From: SZUA-365 sp034002405
GTDB lineage: Bacteria; Bacteroidota; Ignavibacteria; SZUA-365
Direction: 5' to 3'
Assembly: GCA_034002405.1 (NCBI GenBank)
Contig: JAVFAS010000009.1
Span: 1 to 64,000, forward strand
DNA length: 64,000 nucleotides
The notes under the pieces are model-generated. The model did no database searches and was not told the DNA's origin. It saw nothing but the letters and a program-made list of their open reading frames with translations. Of this stretch, positions 8,046-16,683 are shown piece after piece. The position numbers were made by a program, and so were the translations under genes. Position 1 is the stretch's first letter. Each line of letters opens with the position of its first letter.

Positions 8046-9542
8046 TCAACCCTCATGCAGCCGCACGGTTGCCTTCCCGCGAATGAGCGCGAATTCGATA
8101 TCGTTGAAATCCCACGACACCACGTCCTCGAACATTCGTCGCGCCTCTTCCGTGCGTCCGATGGACGCGAGCGCGAGCGCGCGATAATATTTCACCTGGA
8201 TGAGCTCATGATTCGCCTCGCTCAGATGCTCGAGCGCCCGCGCGGGTTGCTGTTCGGCCAACGCGATGCGCGCGCGAAGCAGCTCGGTATGCTCCCATTT
8301 TCGCGCGCTGCGGATGGGCCGGAGAAAATCCACGGCGCGATCGACATGTCCGCGTGCCGCGATGATTTCGCCGCGCGCCAGGGCCAGATCCGCCTCCATG
8401 AGTGCGATCTCGGATTCACTGACGCGCTGGTAACTCGGTTCATCGACTTTCTCGGCGAGGGTACGAGCGAGCCGCGCACATTGCGCCAGAGCGGTGGCCG
8501 CATCAGCGAAGCGTCCGGCCTCGAGGCACATGCGAAAGCGGCTCTCCCAGAGGGAGTGATATGCCGTAAGGTCGGTCTGTTCGTCAAGACCAAGGAGAGG
8601 GAGCGTGTGCAGCACCGCTTCGTTCTCCGTGATCGCCGTCGGGATGTCCCCTTCATGGATCCAGGTCAGTGTGCGATAATTCGCGGCACGTGCCTTCGCC
8701 GCGCCGTGTCCCAGCTCGGTGGCACGGGCATAATCCTTCCGGGCATCGTCATAGAGCCCGATGAAGGTCAGGGCATGCCCACGCTTTGTGTAGGCCATGT
8801 AGGAATCACGATCGAGCATGGCCGCGCGGGTGTATTCGCCGCGCGCATCCTCGTACTGGTTCTGCGCGCGGTAGACATCACCGAGCAGGATATGCGCATC
8901 GGCCGCTTCCGGAAAGAGCGTCACATAGCGCGAGGCATATCGTTCGGCCTCGCGCGCGTCGGTGGGGTCGTCGAAGAGATACGAATGCGCCATCGCGCGC
9001 AGGGCGGGGGCGAACAGTCCGTTGTGGTCGATCGATGTCTCCAGCAGCTCGCGCGCGACGTACGTGCGCTGCTCATCCGCGGCGACCACGGCGGCTTCGT
9101 ACAACGCGCGTGAACCTTGCGGATACGCCTCGCGAAGCCGGCGGGCGAACGATCCGCGCCGGGGCAGGTCGTTTTGCATTCCGGCGTGATGCAGACCGAT
9201 GAGCAGCCGCTCGCCGAGAGATGCCGTGGATGCATGGCGCTCGGCCTCATCGAAATAGACGCGTTGCTCGTCCGGTGTTTCGGTTACGAGTCCGCGATAC
9301 AGAAATGCGAGCGCGAAGGTGGAGTCGGCCGCGATCGCCCGGTCGAACACGTCACGGGCTTCATCGTTCCGGCCAAGGTCCAGGGCCTCGCGTCCCTGCA
9401 GGAACAGCACACGTGCCTGATGCACCTCGGTCGTGATGGGAATGTCGGTTTCATTCGATGCCGATTCTCCGCAGCCTCCCGGGAGGAGGGCCGCGCAGAT
9501 GGTCATGAGCAGGAGTGCGTGCAGGGAGAGATGTTGTCGCAT
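8046..9542 (-). CDS. TPR-repeat lipoprotein, 498 aa
   Basis: ATG at 9542 is chosen over an earlier in-frame GTG (9554) because GGAGG lies just before it. Residues 1-25 are a lipoprotein signal ending in LLPGGC. The rest is a chain of helix-turn-helix pairs typical of tetratricopeptide repeats (for example AREAERYASRYVTLFPEAADAHILLGDVYRAQ and similar units every 34-36 residues). TPR lipoproteins act as scaffolds in the periplasm or outer membrane; the partner is unknown. It is divergent from the two-component genes to its right. No catalytic motif was seen. Confidence 0.8.
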   Translation of the reverse strand: MRQHLSLHALLLMTICAALLPGGCGESASNETDIPITTEVHQARVLFLQGREALDLGRNDEARDVFDRAIAADSTFALAFLYRGLVTETPDEQRVYFDEAERHASTASLGERLLIGLHHAGMQNDLPRRGSFARRLREAYPQGSRALYEAAVVAADEQRTYVARELLETSIDHNGLFAPALRAMAHSYLFDDPTDAREAERYASRYVTLFPEAADAHILLGDVYRAQNQYEDARGEYTRAAMLDRDSYMAYTKRGHALTFIGLYDDARKDYARATELGHGAAKARAANYRTLTWIHEGDIPTAITENEAVLHTLPLLGLDEQTDLTAYHSLWESRFRMCLEAGRFADAATALAQCARLARTLAEKVDEPSYQRVSESEIALMEADLALARGEIIAARGHVDRAVDFLRPIRSARKWEHTELLRARIALAEQQPARALEHLSEANHELIQVKYYRALALASIGRTEEARRMFEDVVSWDFNDIEFALIRGKATVRLHEG

Positions 9543-9711
9543 GGGATCCTCCACCGATGGAAAACGCGTGGTGTACCGCCGCTACTATTTCTCGGATACG
9601 ACAAGATGAGACATGAGTGTGGCATTGTCAAGCTGATTCGCTCACGGATGCGCAACGGACCTGCTTCCGCTCTCCGGTGCGCCTGGAAACGCACGGCGGC
9701 GCACCATCGGG

Positions 9712-9742
9712 TTGCGAATGAGTGTCGCGCGCTATAGATTTC
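9712..9742 (+). promoter_or_regulatory. Bacteroidota-type promoter for the kinase/regulator pair
   Basis: TTG (9712-9714), 20 bases, TAGATTTC (9735-9742). This precedes the TTG-started kinase gene by about 90 bases. Confidence 0.65.
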
Positions 9743-9832
9743 CGACAAACGAAACGATCTCCAACATTCCGTCCTTCCACCGGCACCCGCCGCTCGCGTG
9801 CATCCTTCATCATACCAGAGAGGATTCCCGAT

Positions 9833-10729
9833 TTGTCATACGGAAAATCCGAAATTCGCATCGCGCTGATCTACGTCGCAATATCGGTGTTGTGGATCCT
9901 TTTTTCCGACCGTGCGATCTTTTCGCTCTTTCCGGATCTGGCGGCGCTGCAGCGGATCGGAACCATCAAGGGACTCGCCTTCGTCACCGCGAGCGGCGTG
10001 TTGTTGTACTGGCTGATGCATCGCGACGCACGCTTGCGCGACCGCACCGAGCGCGAACTGCTCGACTCCCGCACGCGGCTGCGTGCCCTGGCGGCGCGGC
10101 TCGACGAGGTGCGGGAAGAGGAGCGCGTCGGTCTCTCGCGGGAAATTCATGACGGACTTGGTCAGTTGCTGACGGGCATCAAGATCGACCTGTCGCTGCT
10201 CAATCGCTATCTTCATGACGAGATCAAACAGGGAGATGGCTCCGTTGCCGAGACGCTCGCCTCGCTGGGACGTCTGGTCGACGAGACCATCGCCCAGACC
10301 CGCACGCTCGCGCGACAGTTGCGCCCGGGCCGGCTCGATGAGGTGGGACTGGCCGGCGCGATCTCCCACTACGCCGAGGAGTTCGCGCGGCGCAGTGGCA
10401 TACGGTGTACGTTTCACCCGCCGGATTCCGATGCGGATCTGTCACCCCGACAACGGTTGGCGCTGTTCCGCATCGCGCAGGAGGCGTTGACCAATGTGGC
10501 GCGACACGCACAGGCCGGCAATGTCGACATCACCCTGCACAGTGATGGTCGCCGCGTGACCATGACCGTGCGCGATGACGGTGTGGGGGTTCGTCCGCAA
10601 TCACCATCGTCGACCGACTCGCTCGGAATCATCGGCATGAGCGAGCGTGCCGAGCAGCTCGGGGGCCATTGCCGCGTTCTTCCCGCGGACGGAAGAGGGA
10701 CAGTTGTCCATGTGGAGGTACCACTATGA
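9833..10729 (+). CDS. NarL-type sensor histidine kinase, 298 aa
   Basis: An ATG at 9722 is in frame, but it sits inside the predicted promoter; TTG at 9833 with AGAGAGG nine bases upstream is the better start. Two membrane segments lie near residues 8-55 (ALIYVAISVLWILF and TIKGLAFVTASGVLLYWLM), with almost no periplasmic sensor. Then come the HisKA_3 dimerisation box SREIHDGLGQLL with the phospho-accepting His, and an HATPase domain with N box EALTNVARHA, G box RDDGVGV and GIIGMSERAEQLGG. This is the class that pairs with LuxR-type regulators, and such a regulator follows with a 4-base overlap. The input signal is unknown. Confidence 0.9.
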   Translation: MSYGKSEIRIALIYVAISVLWILFSDRAIFSLFPDLAALQRIGTIKGLAFVTASGVLLYWLMHRDARLRDRTERELLDSRTRLRALAARLDEVREEERVGLSREIHDGLGQLLTGIKIDLSLLNRYLHDEIKQGDGSVAETLASLGRLVDETIAQTRTLARQLRPGRLDEVGLAGAISHYAEEFARRSGIRCTFHPPDSDADLSPRQRLALFRIAQEALTNVARHAQAGNVDITLHSDGRRVTMTVRDDGVGVRPQSPSSTDSLGIIGMSERAEQLGGHCRVLPADGRGTVVHVEVPL

Positions 10730-11355
10730 TCCGTATCCTTCTCGCGGACGATCACAGCATCGTGCGCGAAGGACTGAAAAAACTGCTTGCGTTCGAACCG
10801 GATTTCCAGGTTGTCGGCGAGGCCGCGAATGTGGATGACGCGTTCACGCTCATCGATCGCCTGCATCCCGATGTTCTCGTGCTCGACATCTCGATGCCCG
10901 GTCGCAGCGGCCTCGATGCCCTCCCCGATCTGCGGCGTCGTGGCGACGGCACCCGAATTCTGGTGCTCACCATGCATCCGGAGGATATGCATGCACTGCG
11001 CAGTCTCCGTGCCGGTGCCGCGGGGTATCTGACCAAGGATGCGGTGCCGGAAGAACTCGCGACGGCGATCCGGCGGGTGCACGCGGGGCGGAAGTACATC
11101 TCTCCGGAACTCGCCGAACATCTTGCGGCCGAACTCTCGGGCGGACAGGGGGATGATCCGCTGGGCGCGCTCTCGCTTCGTGAGCAGGAGGTCCTGCGCC
11201 TGCTCGCGAGCGGAATGAAACCGGCACAGATCGCGGACGAACTGGGAGTGAGTCCCCGCACCGTCGGGACCTACCGCGCGCGAATGCTCGAGAAACTGCG
11301 TCTCGAAAGCACCGCGGATCTGATTCGGTTCGCCATCGCACAGAAACTCATCTGA
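10726..11355 (+). CDS. LuxR/NarL-family response regulator, 209 aa
   Basis: The start is the ATG of an ATGA overlap with the kinase stop; an earlier in-frame start is inside the kinase. The receiver domain shows DDHSIVREG, phospho-Asp in VLVLDISMPG, and the conserved Lys in YLTKDAV. The C-terminal LuxR helix-turn-helix reads LSLREQEVLRLLASGM, IADELGVSPRTVGTYR. It is the cognate regulator of the kinase directly upstream, translated in a coupled way. The targets are unknown. Confidence 0.92.
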   Translation: MIRILLADDHSIVREGLKKLLAFEPDFQVVGEAANVDDAFTLIDRLHPDVLVLDISMPGRSGLDALPDLRRRGDGTRILVLTMHPEDMHALRSLRAGAAGYLTKDAVPEELATAIRRVHAGRKYISPELAEHLAAELSGGQGDDPLGALSLREQEVLRLLASGMKPAQIADELGVSPRTVGTYRARMLEKLRLESTADLIRFAIAQKLI

Positions 11356-11374
11356 AAATCCGATATTCCGGATC

Positions 11375-11419
11375 CCGCGGCGTTGTACGCAGAATGCGTA
11401 CAGCGCCGCGGTCGTTTTT
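11375..11419 (+). terminator. Strong rho-independent terminator after the regulator
   Basis: A 17-base arm (11375-11391, CCGCGGCGTTGTACGCA) pairs with 11395-11411 across a GAA loop with one G-U pair, and is followed by TTTTT at 11415-11419. The T run also starts a second small hairpin TTTTTCC-gacg-GGAAAAA (11415-11432). Confidence 0.85.
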
Positions 11420-11546
11420 CCGACGGGAAAAATGACATCGCGGCACGCGCATTGACGACGTGATCCTACGAACCTCCCGGCCGGCCGATCGTATGTTGCA
11501 TCTGTCCGCGGCCACACAGGCCGAACAGCGTAACCCAGGAACGACC

Positions 11547-12023
11547 ATGTCCATGATGCACATTCTCATTGTCGATGATTCTCCTCTGGTGGGAGAGCGC
11601 TTGCGGAAGCTCCTCGGTGCCCTTCCCGTCACGGGAGCGGTGCAGTATCTGCAGTCGCTCGACGCGGCCTCGGCGCATCTGGGTGCCGTGACGCCCGATA
11701 TTCTGATTCTCGATCACAACTTTCCCGACGGTTCGGGTGTGGATTTGCTCGCCCGGCATGCGGAGACGCTCCGCGGCACGCATGTGATCATCTATTCCGC
11801 CTACGGCAACATGCTGAACCAGGAACAGTACCGTGCACTCGGGGCAAGCATCATTTTCGACAAAGCCGATTCTCCCGAGGATCTCCTCGGCATGATCGAA
11901 TCGGTGGTCCGGCTGCGGCAGCGGCGCCTGGCACGCGTCCCGGCGCGGGGTGTGACGGAAGAGGTCCGTGCGGGGCGTTCAATCCGGGAAGTCCTTCAGA
12001 ATGCGGGAGACGATGCGCACTGA
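11547..12023 (+). CDS. Single-domain response regulator (receiver), 158 aa
   Basis: ATG 11547 follows CCAGGAACGACC. The receiver domain has the acidic pair in ILIVDDSPL, phospho-Asp in DILILDHNFPDGSG and Lys in IIFDKAD. A basic tail of about 35 residues follows (RQRRLARVPARG...) with no DNA-binding domain. It overlaps the next kinase gene by some 20 bases, so the two are translated together, and the pair probably forms a phosphorelay branch. An earlier in-frame ATG (11460) lacks a ribosome site and adds non-conserved residues. Confidence 0.85.
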   Translation: MSMMHILIVDDSPLVGERLRKLLGALPVTGAVQYLQSLDAASAHLGAVTPDILILDHNFPDGSGVDLLARHAETLRGTHVIIYSAYGNMLNQEQYRALGASIIFDKADSPEDLLGMIESVVRLRQRRLARVPARGVTEEVRAGRSIREVLQNAGDDAH

Positions 12024-13152
12024 GCGATATACCGACCAGCATGCGCCCCGTCCGGTTGCCACCGTACCGGCCTCGACGTTGCGACACGCCGTCGAGCAGA
12101 GCTCCGGCGCGATCGTGATCACGGACCTCGACGGGAATATCGAATACGCCAACCCGGCGTTCAGCCGTCTGACGGGGTATGCGCTCGAGGAGGTCGTCGG
12201 CCAGCACACCCGCATGTTCGCCTCCGGTACGCATCCGCGCGCGTTTTACAAGGATCTCTGGGACACCATTCTCTCGGGTCGCGAGTGGAACGGGGAAGTA
12301 CTGAACCGGAAAAAGGACGGGACGCTGTATTGGGAGGCGCTGTCGATTTCACCGGTGATCGAAAATCGCCAGCTCGTCCACTTTGTCGCGACCAAGGAAG
12401 ATAGTACCGAACGGCGTCTGCTCGTTGACGCGCTCGAGGCGGCGAAACGAGAGCAGGAAAAAATCTCGGCGATGAAGGACGCCTTTCTCGCCACGATCTC
12501 CCATGAAATCCGTACCCCGTTGAACGTCATCCTGGGTTTTTCGTCCCTGCTTGAACAAGTGTACGGGCAGGGGATGGCGGCGGACGACCGATCCTATTTC
12601 GAGGGCATGCGGCAGGCCGGTGACCGGCTGCTGCGGACGATGGATTTACTCGTGAACATTTCGGCGATCATCTCGGGAAATTATGCCCCGTGTATCGAGG
12701 AGTACGACGTCGTCACCGGTCTGGAATCTCTCGTGGACCAGTTTTCCCAAGCGGCGCATGAGAAACGACTCGCCTTGGAATACCAGCCGCTGCGGCATGC
12801 CATCCACGTCCGACTCGATCGTTATGCATTCGAGCAGTCGATGCAGCATTTGATCGACAACGCCATCAAATTCACCCGCGACGGCCGGGTCTCGGTCTCC
12901 GTGCACGACGGTCCCGGCGCGGTTTGTATCGAGGTGGTCGATACGGGAGAAGGGATGTCCGAGGATTTCCTCTCCCACGCCTTCGTGCCGTTCAGCCAGG
13001 AAGACTCGGGCATCACCCGTCGCCACGAGGGGTTGGGTGTCGGTCTTTCGCTGACAAAGCGATACATCGAAGCAAATAAAGGAACTCTCTCCGTCGAAAG
13101 CGAGAAAGGAAGGGGAACACGCTTCCGCGTGCACTTCCCCGTGATTTCCTGA
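12001..13152 (+). CDS. PAS-domain sensor histidine kinase, 383 aa
   Basis: ATG 12001 lies inside the end of the receiver gene; GGGAAG sits nine bases upstream. A second ATG at 12013 is possible. Residues about 25-140 form a PAS domain with its PAC tail (AIVITDLDGNIEYANPAF, DGTLYWEALSISPV). HisKA follows with the H box ISHEIRTPLNVILGF, then HATPase with DNAIKFTRDGRV, VVDTGEGMSED and GLGVGLSLTKRYIEA. No membrane segment is seen, so it is cytosolic, and the PAS domain may bind a small ligand or cofactor. The partner is most likely the preceding receiver. Confidence 0.9.
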   Translation: MRETMRTERYTDQHAPRPVATVPASTLRHAVEQSSGAIVITDLDGNIEYANPAFSRLTGYALEEVVGQHTRMFASGTHPRAFYKDLWDTILSGREWNGEVLNRKKDGTLYWEALSISPVIENRQLVHFVATKEDSTERRLLVDALEAAKREQEKISAMKDAFLATISHEIRTPLNVILGFSSLLEQVYGQGMAADDRSYFEGMRQAGDRLLRTMDLLVNISAIISGNYAPCIEEYDVVTGLESLVDQFSQAAHEKRLALEYQPLRHAIHVRLDRYAFEQSMQHLIDNAIKFTRDGRVSVSVHDGPGAVCIEVVDTGEGMSEDFLSHAFVPFSQEDSGITRRHEGLGVGLSLTKRYIEANKGTLSVESEKGRGTRFRVHFPVIS

Positions 13153-13207
13153 TCGCTTCCCACCCTGCGCTGATCATACAGACTCAACCCCCTCTCTCTC
13201 TCTCCCC

Positions 13208-13261
13208 GAATCCCTGGTCCACCTCGGTATCGCGCACCCGCCGCGGGTGGACCAGGGATTC
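13208..13261. repeat. Perfect 16-bp inverted repeat
   Basis: GAATCCCTGGTCCACC (13208-13223) and its exact complement GGTGGACCAGGGATTC (13246-13261) are separated by 22 bases. It lies in the 284-base gap after the kinase gene and could end its transcript, though no T run follows. A CT-rich tract (13185-13206) precedes it. Nothing else is seen in the gap. Confidence 0.8.
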
Positions 13262-13436
13262 ATCCCCTCCTTCTTCCTTCCGCCGAAGCGGCGGCAATGA
13301 AGGTTTCCATCCCATCGCGGCCGAATTCATTCATCCCCGCATCCGGAAACACATGACGGATGACGGGGTGACTTTCATTTTGCCACGGGATTCCCCATCT
13401 TTCCATGCTTTCACCCATCTTTTCACGAGGATATTC

Positions 13437-13988
13437 ATGCCGGGGAAAACACTGCGCGCGCGCGAGTGGAATGGTGTCGTGGTCGAGGTCGTGCACGGCG
13501 ATCTGACCGAGGAACAGGTCGACGCGATCGTCAATGCCGCCAACGAGCATCTCGATCACGGTGGCGGGGTGGCCGGCGCGATCGTGCGCAGGGGCGGCGA
13601 CAGCATCCAGCGCGAGAGCAGAAGCATCGGACGCGTCCGCACCGGCAACGCCGCCCACACCGGTGCCGGCGACCTGCCGGCCCGTTACGTGATTCACGCG
13701 GTGGGTCCGATCTGGGACGACGGCAACAGCGGCGAGCCGGAATTGCTCGCATCGGCCATCCGCAACAGCCTCGCGCTCGCGGAAACCCTCGGCTGCACCA
13801 GCATCGCCCTGCCGGCAATCAGCTCCGGAATTTTTGGGGTGCCGAAAGACATCGCCGCGAAGATTATTATTCGGACAATTCGTATCTTCATTGATACCCG
13901 TCCGCGCGTTCTGCGGCGCATCCGCTGCACCAACATCGACGACGAGACGGCCCGGGCCTTTCTCGATGCGCTCGATGCGCTCGAGTGA
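13437..13988 (+). CDS. Macrodomain (ADP-ribose-binding) protein, 183 aa
   Basis: ATG 13437 is chosen for the CGAGGATATTC ribosome site; an earlier in-frame ATG (13353) has none. The fold is recognised by VHGDLTEEQVDAIVNAANEHLDHGGGVAGAI, the GNAAHTGAGDLPARYVIHAVGP segment and IALPAISSGIFG. The AIVNAANE Asn and the GGGVAG loop are the ADP-ribose-binding elements of this family. Such proteins de-ADP-ribosylate proteins, nucleic acids or O-acetyl-ADP-ribose. No ADP-ribosyltransferase lies nearby, and the substrate cannot be inferred. Confidence 0.9.
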   Translation: MPGKTLRAREWNGVVVEVVHGDLTEEQVDAIVNAANEHLDHGGGVAGAIVRRGGDSIQRESRSIGRVRTGNAAHTGAGDLPARYVIHAVGPIWDDGNSGEPELLASAIRNSLALAETLGCTSIALPAISSGIFGVPKDIAAKIIIRTIRIFIDTRPRVLRRIRCTNIDDETARAFLDALDALE

Positions 13989-14039
13989 ATCCCGCATTCA
14001 CGACAATACAACACCGTTCACATATTTCACGGAGCAGAG

Positions 14040-15152
14040 ATGCAGGTAGAAACCCACGAACTGAAACAGGATGTTCTCCCGCTGCGTGCTGTCAACCATG
14101 TCGAGATCTATTGTGGAAACGCGAAGCAATCGGCGTATTACTACCGCCATGCATTCGGGTTCTCGCTGGTCGGGTATCTCGGACCCGAGACCGGTGTGCG
14201 AGACCGCGTTTCCTACGCGCTGCAGCAGAACAAGGTCCGCTTCATCCTCACCACCCCCATCGCCGAAGACGGCATCATCCCGTTCCTGAGCCGTCATGGT
14301 GACAGTGTGCGGGATATCGCGCTCGAGACCAGTGATGCCGAATTCTGTTTTCGCACGACCGTCGAACGTGGCGCGCGTCCGGTGCGCGAACCGCGGGTGC
14401 TCGAGGATGCGCACGGCGCGGTGAAACTCGCGACCGTGGCGACCTATGGCGACACCGTCCACACCTTCGTCGAGCGAATGAACTACGACGGGCCTTTTCT
14501 TCCCGGCTTCATGGCGATGCCGACGGATACATTGGCACGTCCGGTGGGACTCAAGCACATCGACCATATCGTGGGCAATGTCGACTGGAACCAGATGGAC
14601 GAATGGGTGCGGTTCTACGTCGATGTGTTTGGATTCTCGCGCTTCGTCTCCTTCGACGACAATGACATCTCCACGGAATATTCCGCGCTGCGCTCGACCG
14701 TCGTTTCGAATCATTCGAAGTGGATCAAGTTTCCGATCAACGAACCGGCGGAGGGACGCAAGCGCTCGCAGATCGAGGAGTACATCACCTTCCATAACGG
14801 TCCGGGCGTGCAGCATATCGCCATCGAAACCGACGATATCATCGAGACGATCTCGAAATTGCGCGCGCAGGGAGTGGAATTTCTCGACATCCCCGATAGC
14901 TATTACGAGGATCTGCTCGACCGGGTCGGTCCGATCGACGAGGACCTCGAACCGCTGCGTCGCCTCAACATTCTCGTCGATCGCGACGATAAGGGATACA
15001 TGCTGCAGATCTTCACCAAACCCGTGGAGGACCGTCCGACGCTCTTCATCGAAATCATTCAGCGCAAGGGCGGTGAAAGCTTCGGCAAGGGCAACTTCAA
15101 GGCGCTGTTCGTCTCCATCGAACGCGAACAGGAGCGGCGGGGGAATCTCTGA
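14040..15152 (+). CDS. hpd: 4-hydroxyphenylpyruvate dioxygenase, 370 aa
   Basis: It converts 4-hydroxyphenylpyruvate to homogentisate in tyrosine catabolism, using O2 and Fe(II). Two vicinal-oxygen-chelate halves are visible: AVNHVEIYCGNAKQSAYYY near the N-terminus and LKHIDHIVGNV near residue 180. The iron ligands fit HIDHIV, GVQHIAIETDDI and FIEIIQRKG. The length is normal for the family. ACGGAGCAGAG precedes the ATG. It is followed by a clear terminator, so it is probably monocistronic or the end of a short unit with the macrodomain gene 51 bases upstream. It implies an oxygen-using lifestyle. Confidence 0.95.
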   Translation: MQVETHELKQDVLPLRAVNHVEIYCGNAKQSAYYYRHAFGFSLVGYLGPETGVRDRVSYALQQNKVRFILTTPIAEDGIIPFLSRHGDSVRDIALETSDAEFCFRTTVERGARPVREPRVLEDAHGAVKLATVATYGDTVHTFVERMNYDGPFLPGFMAMPTDTLARPVGLKHIDHIVGNVDWNQMDEWVRFYVDVFGFSRFVSFDDNDISTEYSALRSTVVSNHSKWIKFPINEPAEGRKRSQIEEYITFHNGPGVQHIAIETDDIIETISKLRAQGVEFLDIPDSYYEDLLDRVGPIDEDLEPLRRLNILVDRDDKGYMLQIFTKPVEDRPTLFIEIIQRKGGESFGKGNFKALFVSIEREQERRGNL

Positions 15153-15179
15153 TTTCGCGAATCGTCCTCAATATGAATC

Positions 15180-15206
15180 AACCCCGGCGTGTGTCGGGGT
15201 TTTTTT
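15180..15206 (+). terminator. Rho-independent terminator after hpd
   Basis: AACCCCG, eight-base loop, CGGGGTT followed by a run of T to 15206. Confidence 0.85.
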
Positions 15207-15272
15207 ATGACGGGATGGAAGGATGGAAGGGGTGATTGCGAATGGGAGGGCAATTGCGTTTGTTAGGGGGGT

Positions 15273-15758
15273 ATGGAATACAAGCGCACATATATCGACG
15301 GATACAATGTGCTGCACAAGTTCAGCCGACTCACGCGGATGATGAAGTCGAATCCCGACGCCGCGCGACGGGGACTGATCGAGTTTGTGCGGAAGAAGAC
15401 GCGGGGCAAGGGACACGTGACGGTGGTGTTTGATGGCCACGGGGATGCGATCGGTGGGGGGACGGCCATCACGGTGGTGTACTCCCTCGCGCGGACAGCG
15501 GACGATTGGATCCGATTTCAGCTTGAACGTGATCCGTTTCCTCGCATGGCGCTGGTGGTCTCGTCCGACAACGAGGTGCGCGCTCATGCCGCGATCTGCG
15601 GTGCGCATCTGCTCTCCGCACAGGAGTTCATCGATGACGCGAAAAACGAGCGGGCCGACCTGGTCGAGCAGCACCTCAAGAATCGGCCGGTGAGCGAGAG
15701 CGAAGTGCGCTTCTGGCTCGCGGAATTCGAACGCGCGAGGAAGGGCGAGACGGAATGA
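15273..15758 (+). CDS. NYN-domain (YacP/Rae1-like) ribonuclease, 161 aa
   Basis: The product begins MEYKRTYIDGYNVLHKF: the IDGYNVLH motif with its Asp is the hallmark of NYN nucleases of the YacP type. Further acidic residues sit in VVFDGHGDAIGG, ARTADDWI and VSSDNEVRAHA, as in the PIN-like active site. The family includes Bacillus Rae1, which cleaves mRNA at the ribosome. The ribosome site is unusual: AGGGGGG lies one base from the ATG. It precedes the Mla operon promoter and is probably transcribed separately from it. Confidence 0.85.
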   Translation: MEYKRTYIDGYNVLHKFSRLTRMMKSNPDAARRGLIEFVRKKTRGKGHVTVVFDGHGDAIGGGTAITVVYSLARTADDWIRFQLERDPFPRMALVVSSDNEVRAHAAICGAHLLSAQEFIDDAKNERADLVEQHLKNRPVSESEVRFWLAEFERARKGETE

Positions 15759-15812
15759 GCGGTCCGCGTGGCCGCACGGTGGCCCACGATCGGTGCCGGC
15801 CGTGTGTATTTA

Positions 15813-15843
15813 TTGGAATTCCCGCGAAATTAGGCTACTTTTC
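15813..15843 (+). promoter_or_regulatory. Bacteroidota-type promoter for the mla operon
   Basis: TTG (15813-15815), 20 bases, TACTTTTC (15836-15843), about 25 bases before the GTG start of mlaE. Confidence 0.7.
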
Positions 15844-15867
15844 AAATTCGTCCCGAGAGAGGTTCGT

Positions 15868-16683
15868 GTGAATTCCCGGCAGAAACCCGAGCATATCCCA
15901 TACTGGAAGTTGATGGAACGACGGCTCCGCGATGCAATGGAGCAGGTGTATGGCATCACCATGTTCGGTCTCCGGTTTTTCCGCTATATCTTCGTTCCCC
16001 CGTACGAATTCGGCCAGGTCCGCAAGCATCTGGACGACTTGGGCGCGAAGTCGATGCCGCTGCTGACGGTCGTGGGATTGATCATGGGCATCATCCTCGC
16101 GCTGCAGTCGCGGCCGACACTCGACCGTTTCGGTGCCGGGGGCTTTCTGCCCGCCATGCTTGCACTGACGATCGTCCGTGAACTCGGACCCGTGATCACG
16201 GCGCTGATTGTCGCCGGGCGCGTCAGCTCCGGCATTGGCGCGGAGGTCGGTTCGATGAAAGTCACCGAACAGATCGACGCCCTGGAGGTCAGCGGCATCG
16301 ATCCGTACAATTATTTGGTGGTGACCCGCGTCCTCGCGACCGCGATCATACTTCCGCTGCTCACCGCCTACGTCGATTTTCTCGGAATCTTCGGCGGGTA
16401 CATCGCGGAGTGGATTTCGCATAATTCCAGCATGCAATTGTATTTCACCGAGGTGGTGCAGAGTCTTCGATTCTATGATATCATCCCGGGTGTCGGGAAG
16501 ACCATCGCGTTCGGGTATATCATCGGCGTGATCGGGACCTATCAGGGATTCAACACGACGCGAGGGACCGAAGGCGTCGGCCGCGCCGCCACCACCGCGG
16601 TGGTGCTCTCCTCGCTCAATATCATTTTTCTCGACGTGATCATCGTGCAGCTGACCCTGCTGTTTCTGGGGCCGGGAATATGA
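15868..16683 (+). CDS. mlaE: MlaE-family ABC transporter permease, 271 aa
   Basis: Permease of a lipid (phospholipid) transport system at the inner membrane. GTG 15868 with GAGAGG upstream is preferred to an in-frame ATG at 15793, which lies before the promoter. MlaE signatures are VVGLIMGIILALQ, IVRELGPVITALIVAGRVSSGIGAEVGSMKVTEQIDAL and GIDPYNYLVVTRVLA, with four to five membrane helices. It overlaps mlaF by four bases (ATGA), giving an E-F-D order. Confidence 0.95.
   Translation: MNSRQKPEHIPYWKLMERRLRDAMEQVYGITMFGLRFFRYIFVPPYEFGQVRKHLDDLGAKSMPLLTVVGLIMGIILALQSRPTLDRFGAGGFLPAMLALTIVRELGPVITALIVAGRVSSGIGAEVGSMKVTEQIDALEVSGIDPYNYLVVTRVLATAIILPLLTAYVDFLGIFGGYIAEWISHNSSMQLYFTEVVQSLRFYDIIPGVGKTIAFGYIIGVIGTYQGFNTTRGTEGVGRAATTAVVLSSLNIIFLDVIIVQLTLLFLGPGI

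Noticed and set aside
11491..11498. TATGTTGC as a promoter -7 element for the lone receiver
   Set aside because: No TTG lies 19-21 bases upstream.
13185..13206. CT-rich run as a possible microsatellite or CRISPR leader
   Set aside because: It is a short simple-sequence tract with no spaced repeats; no CRISPR-like array was seen anywhere.
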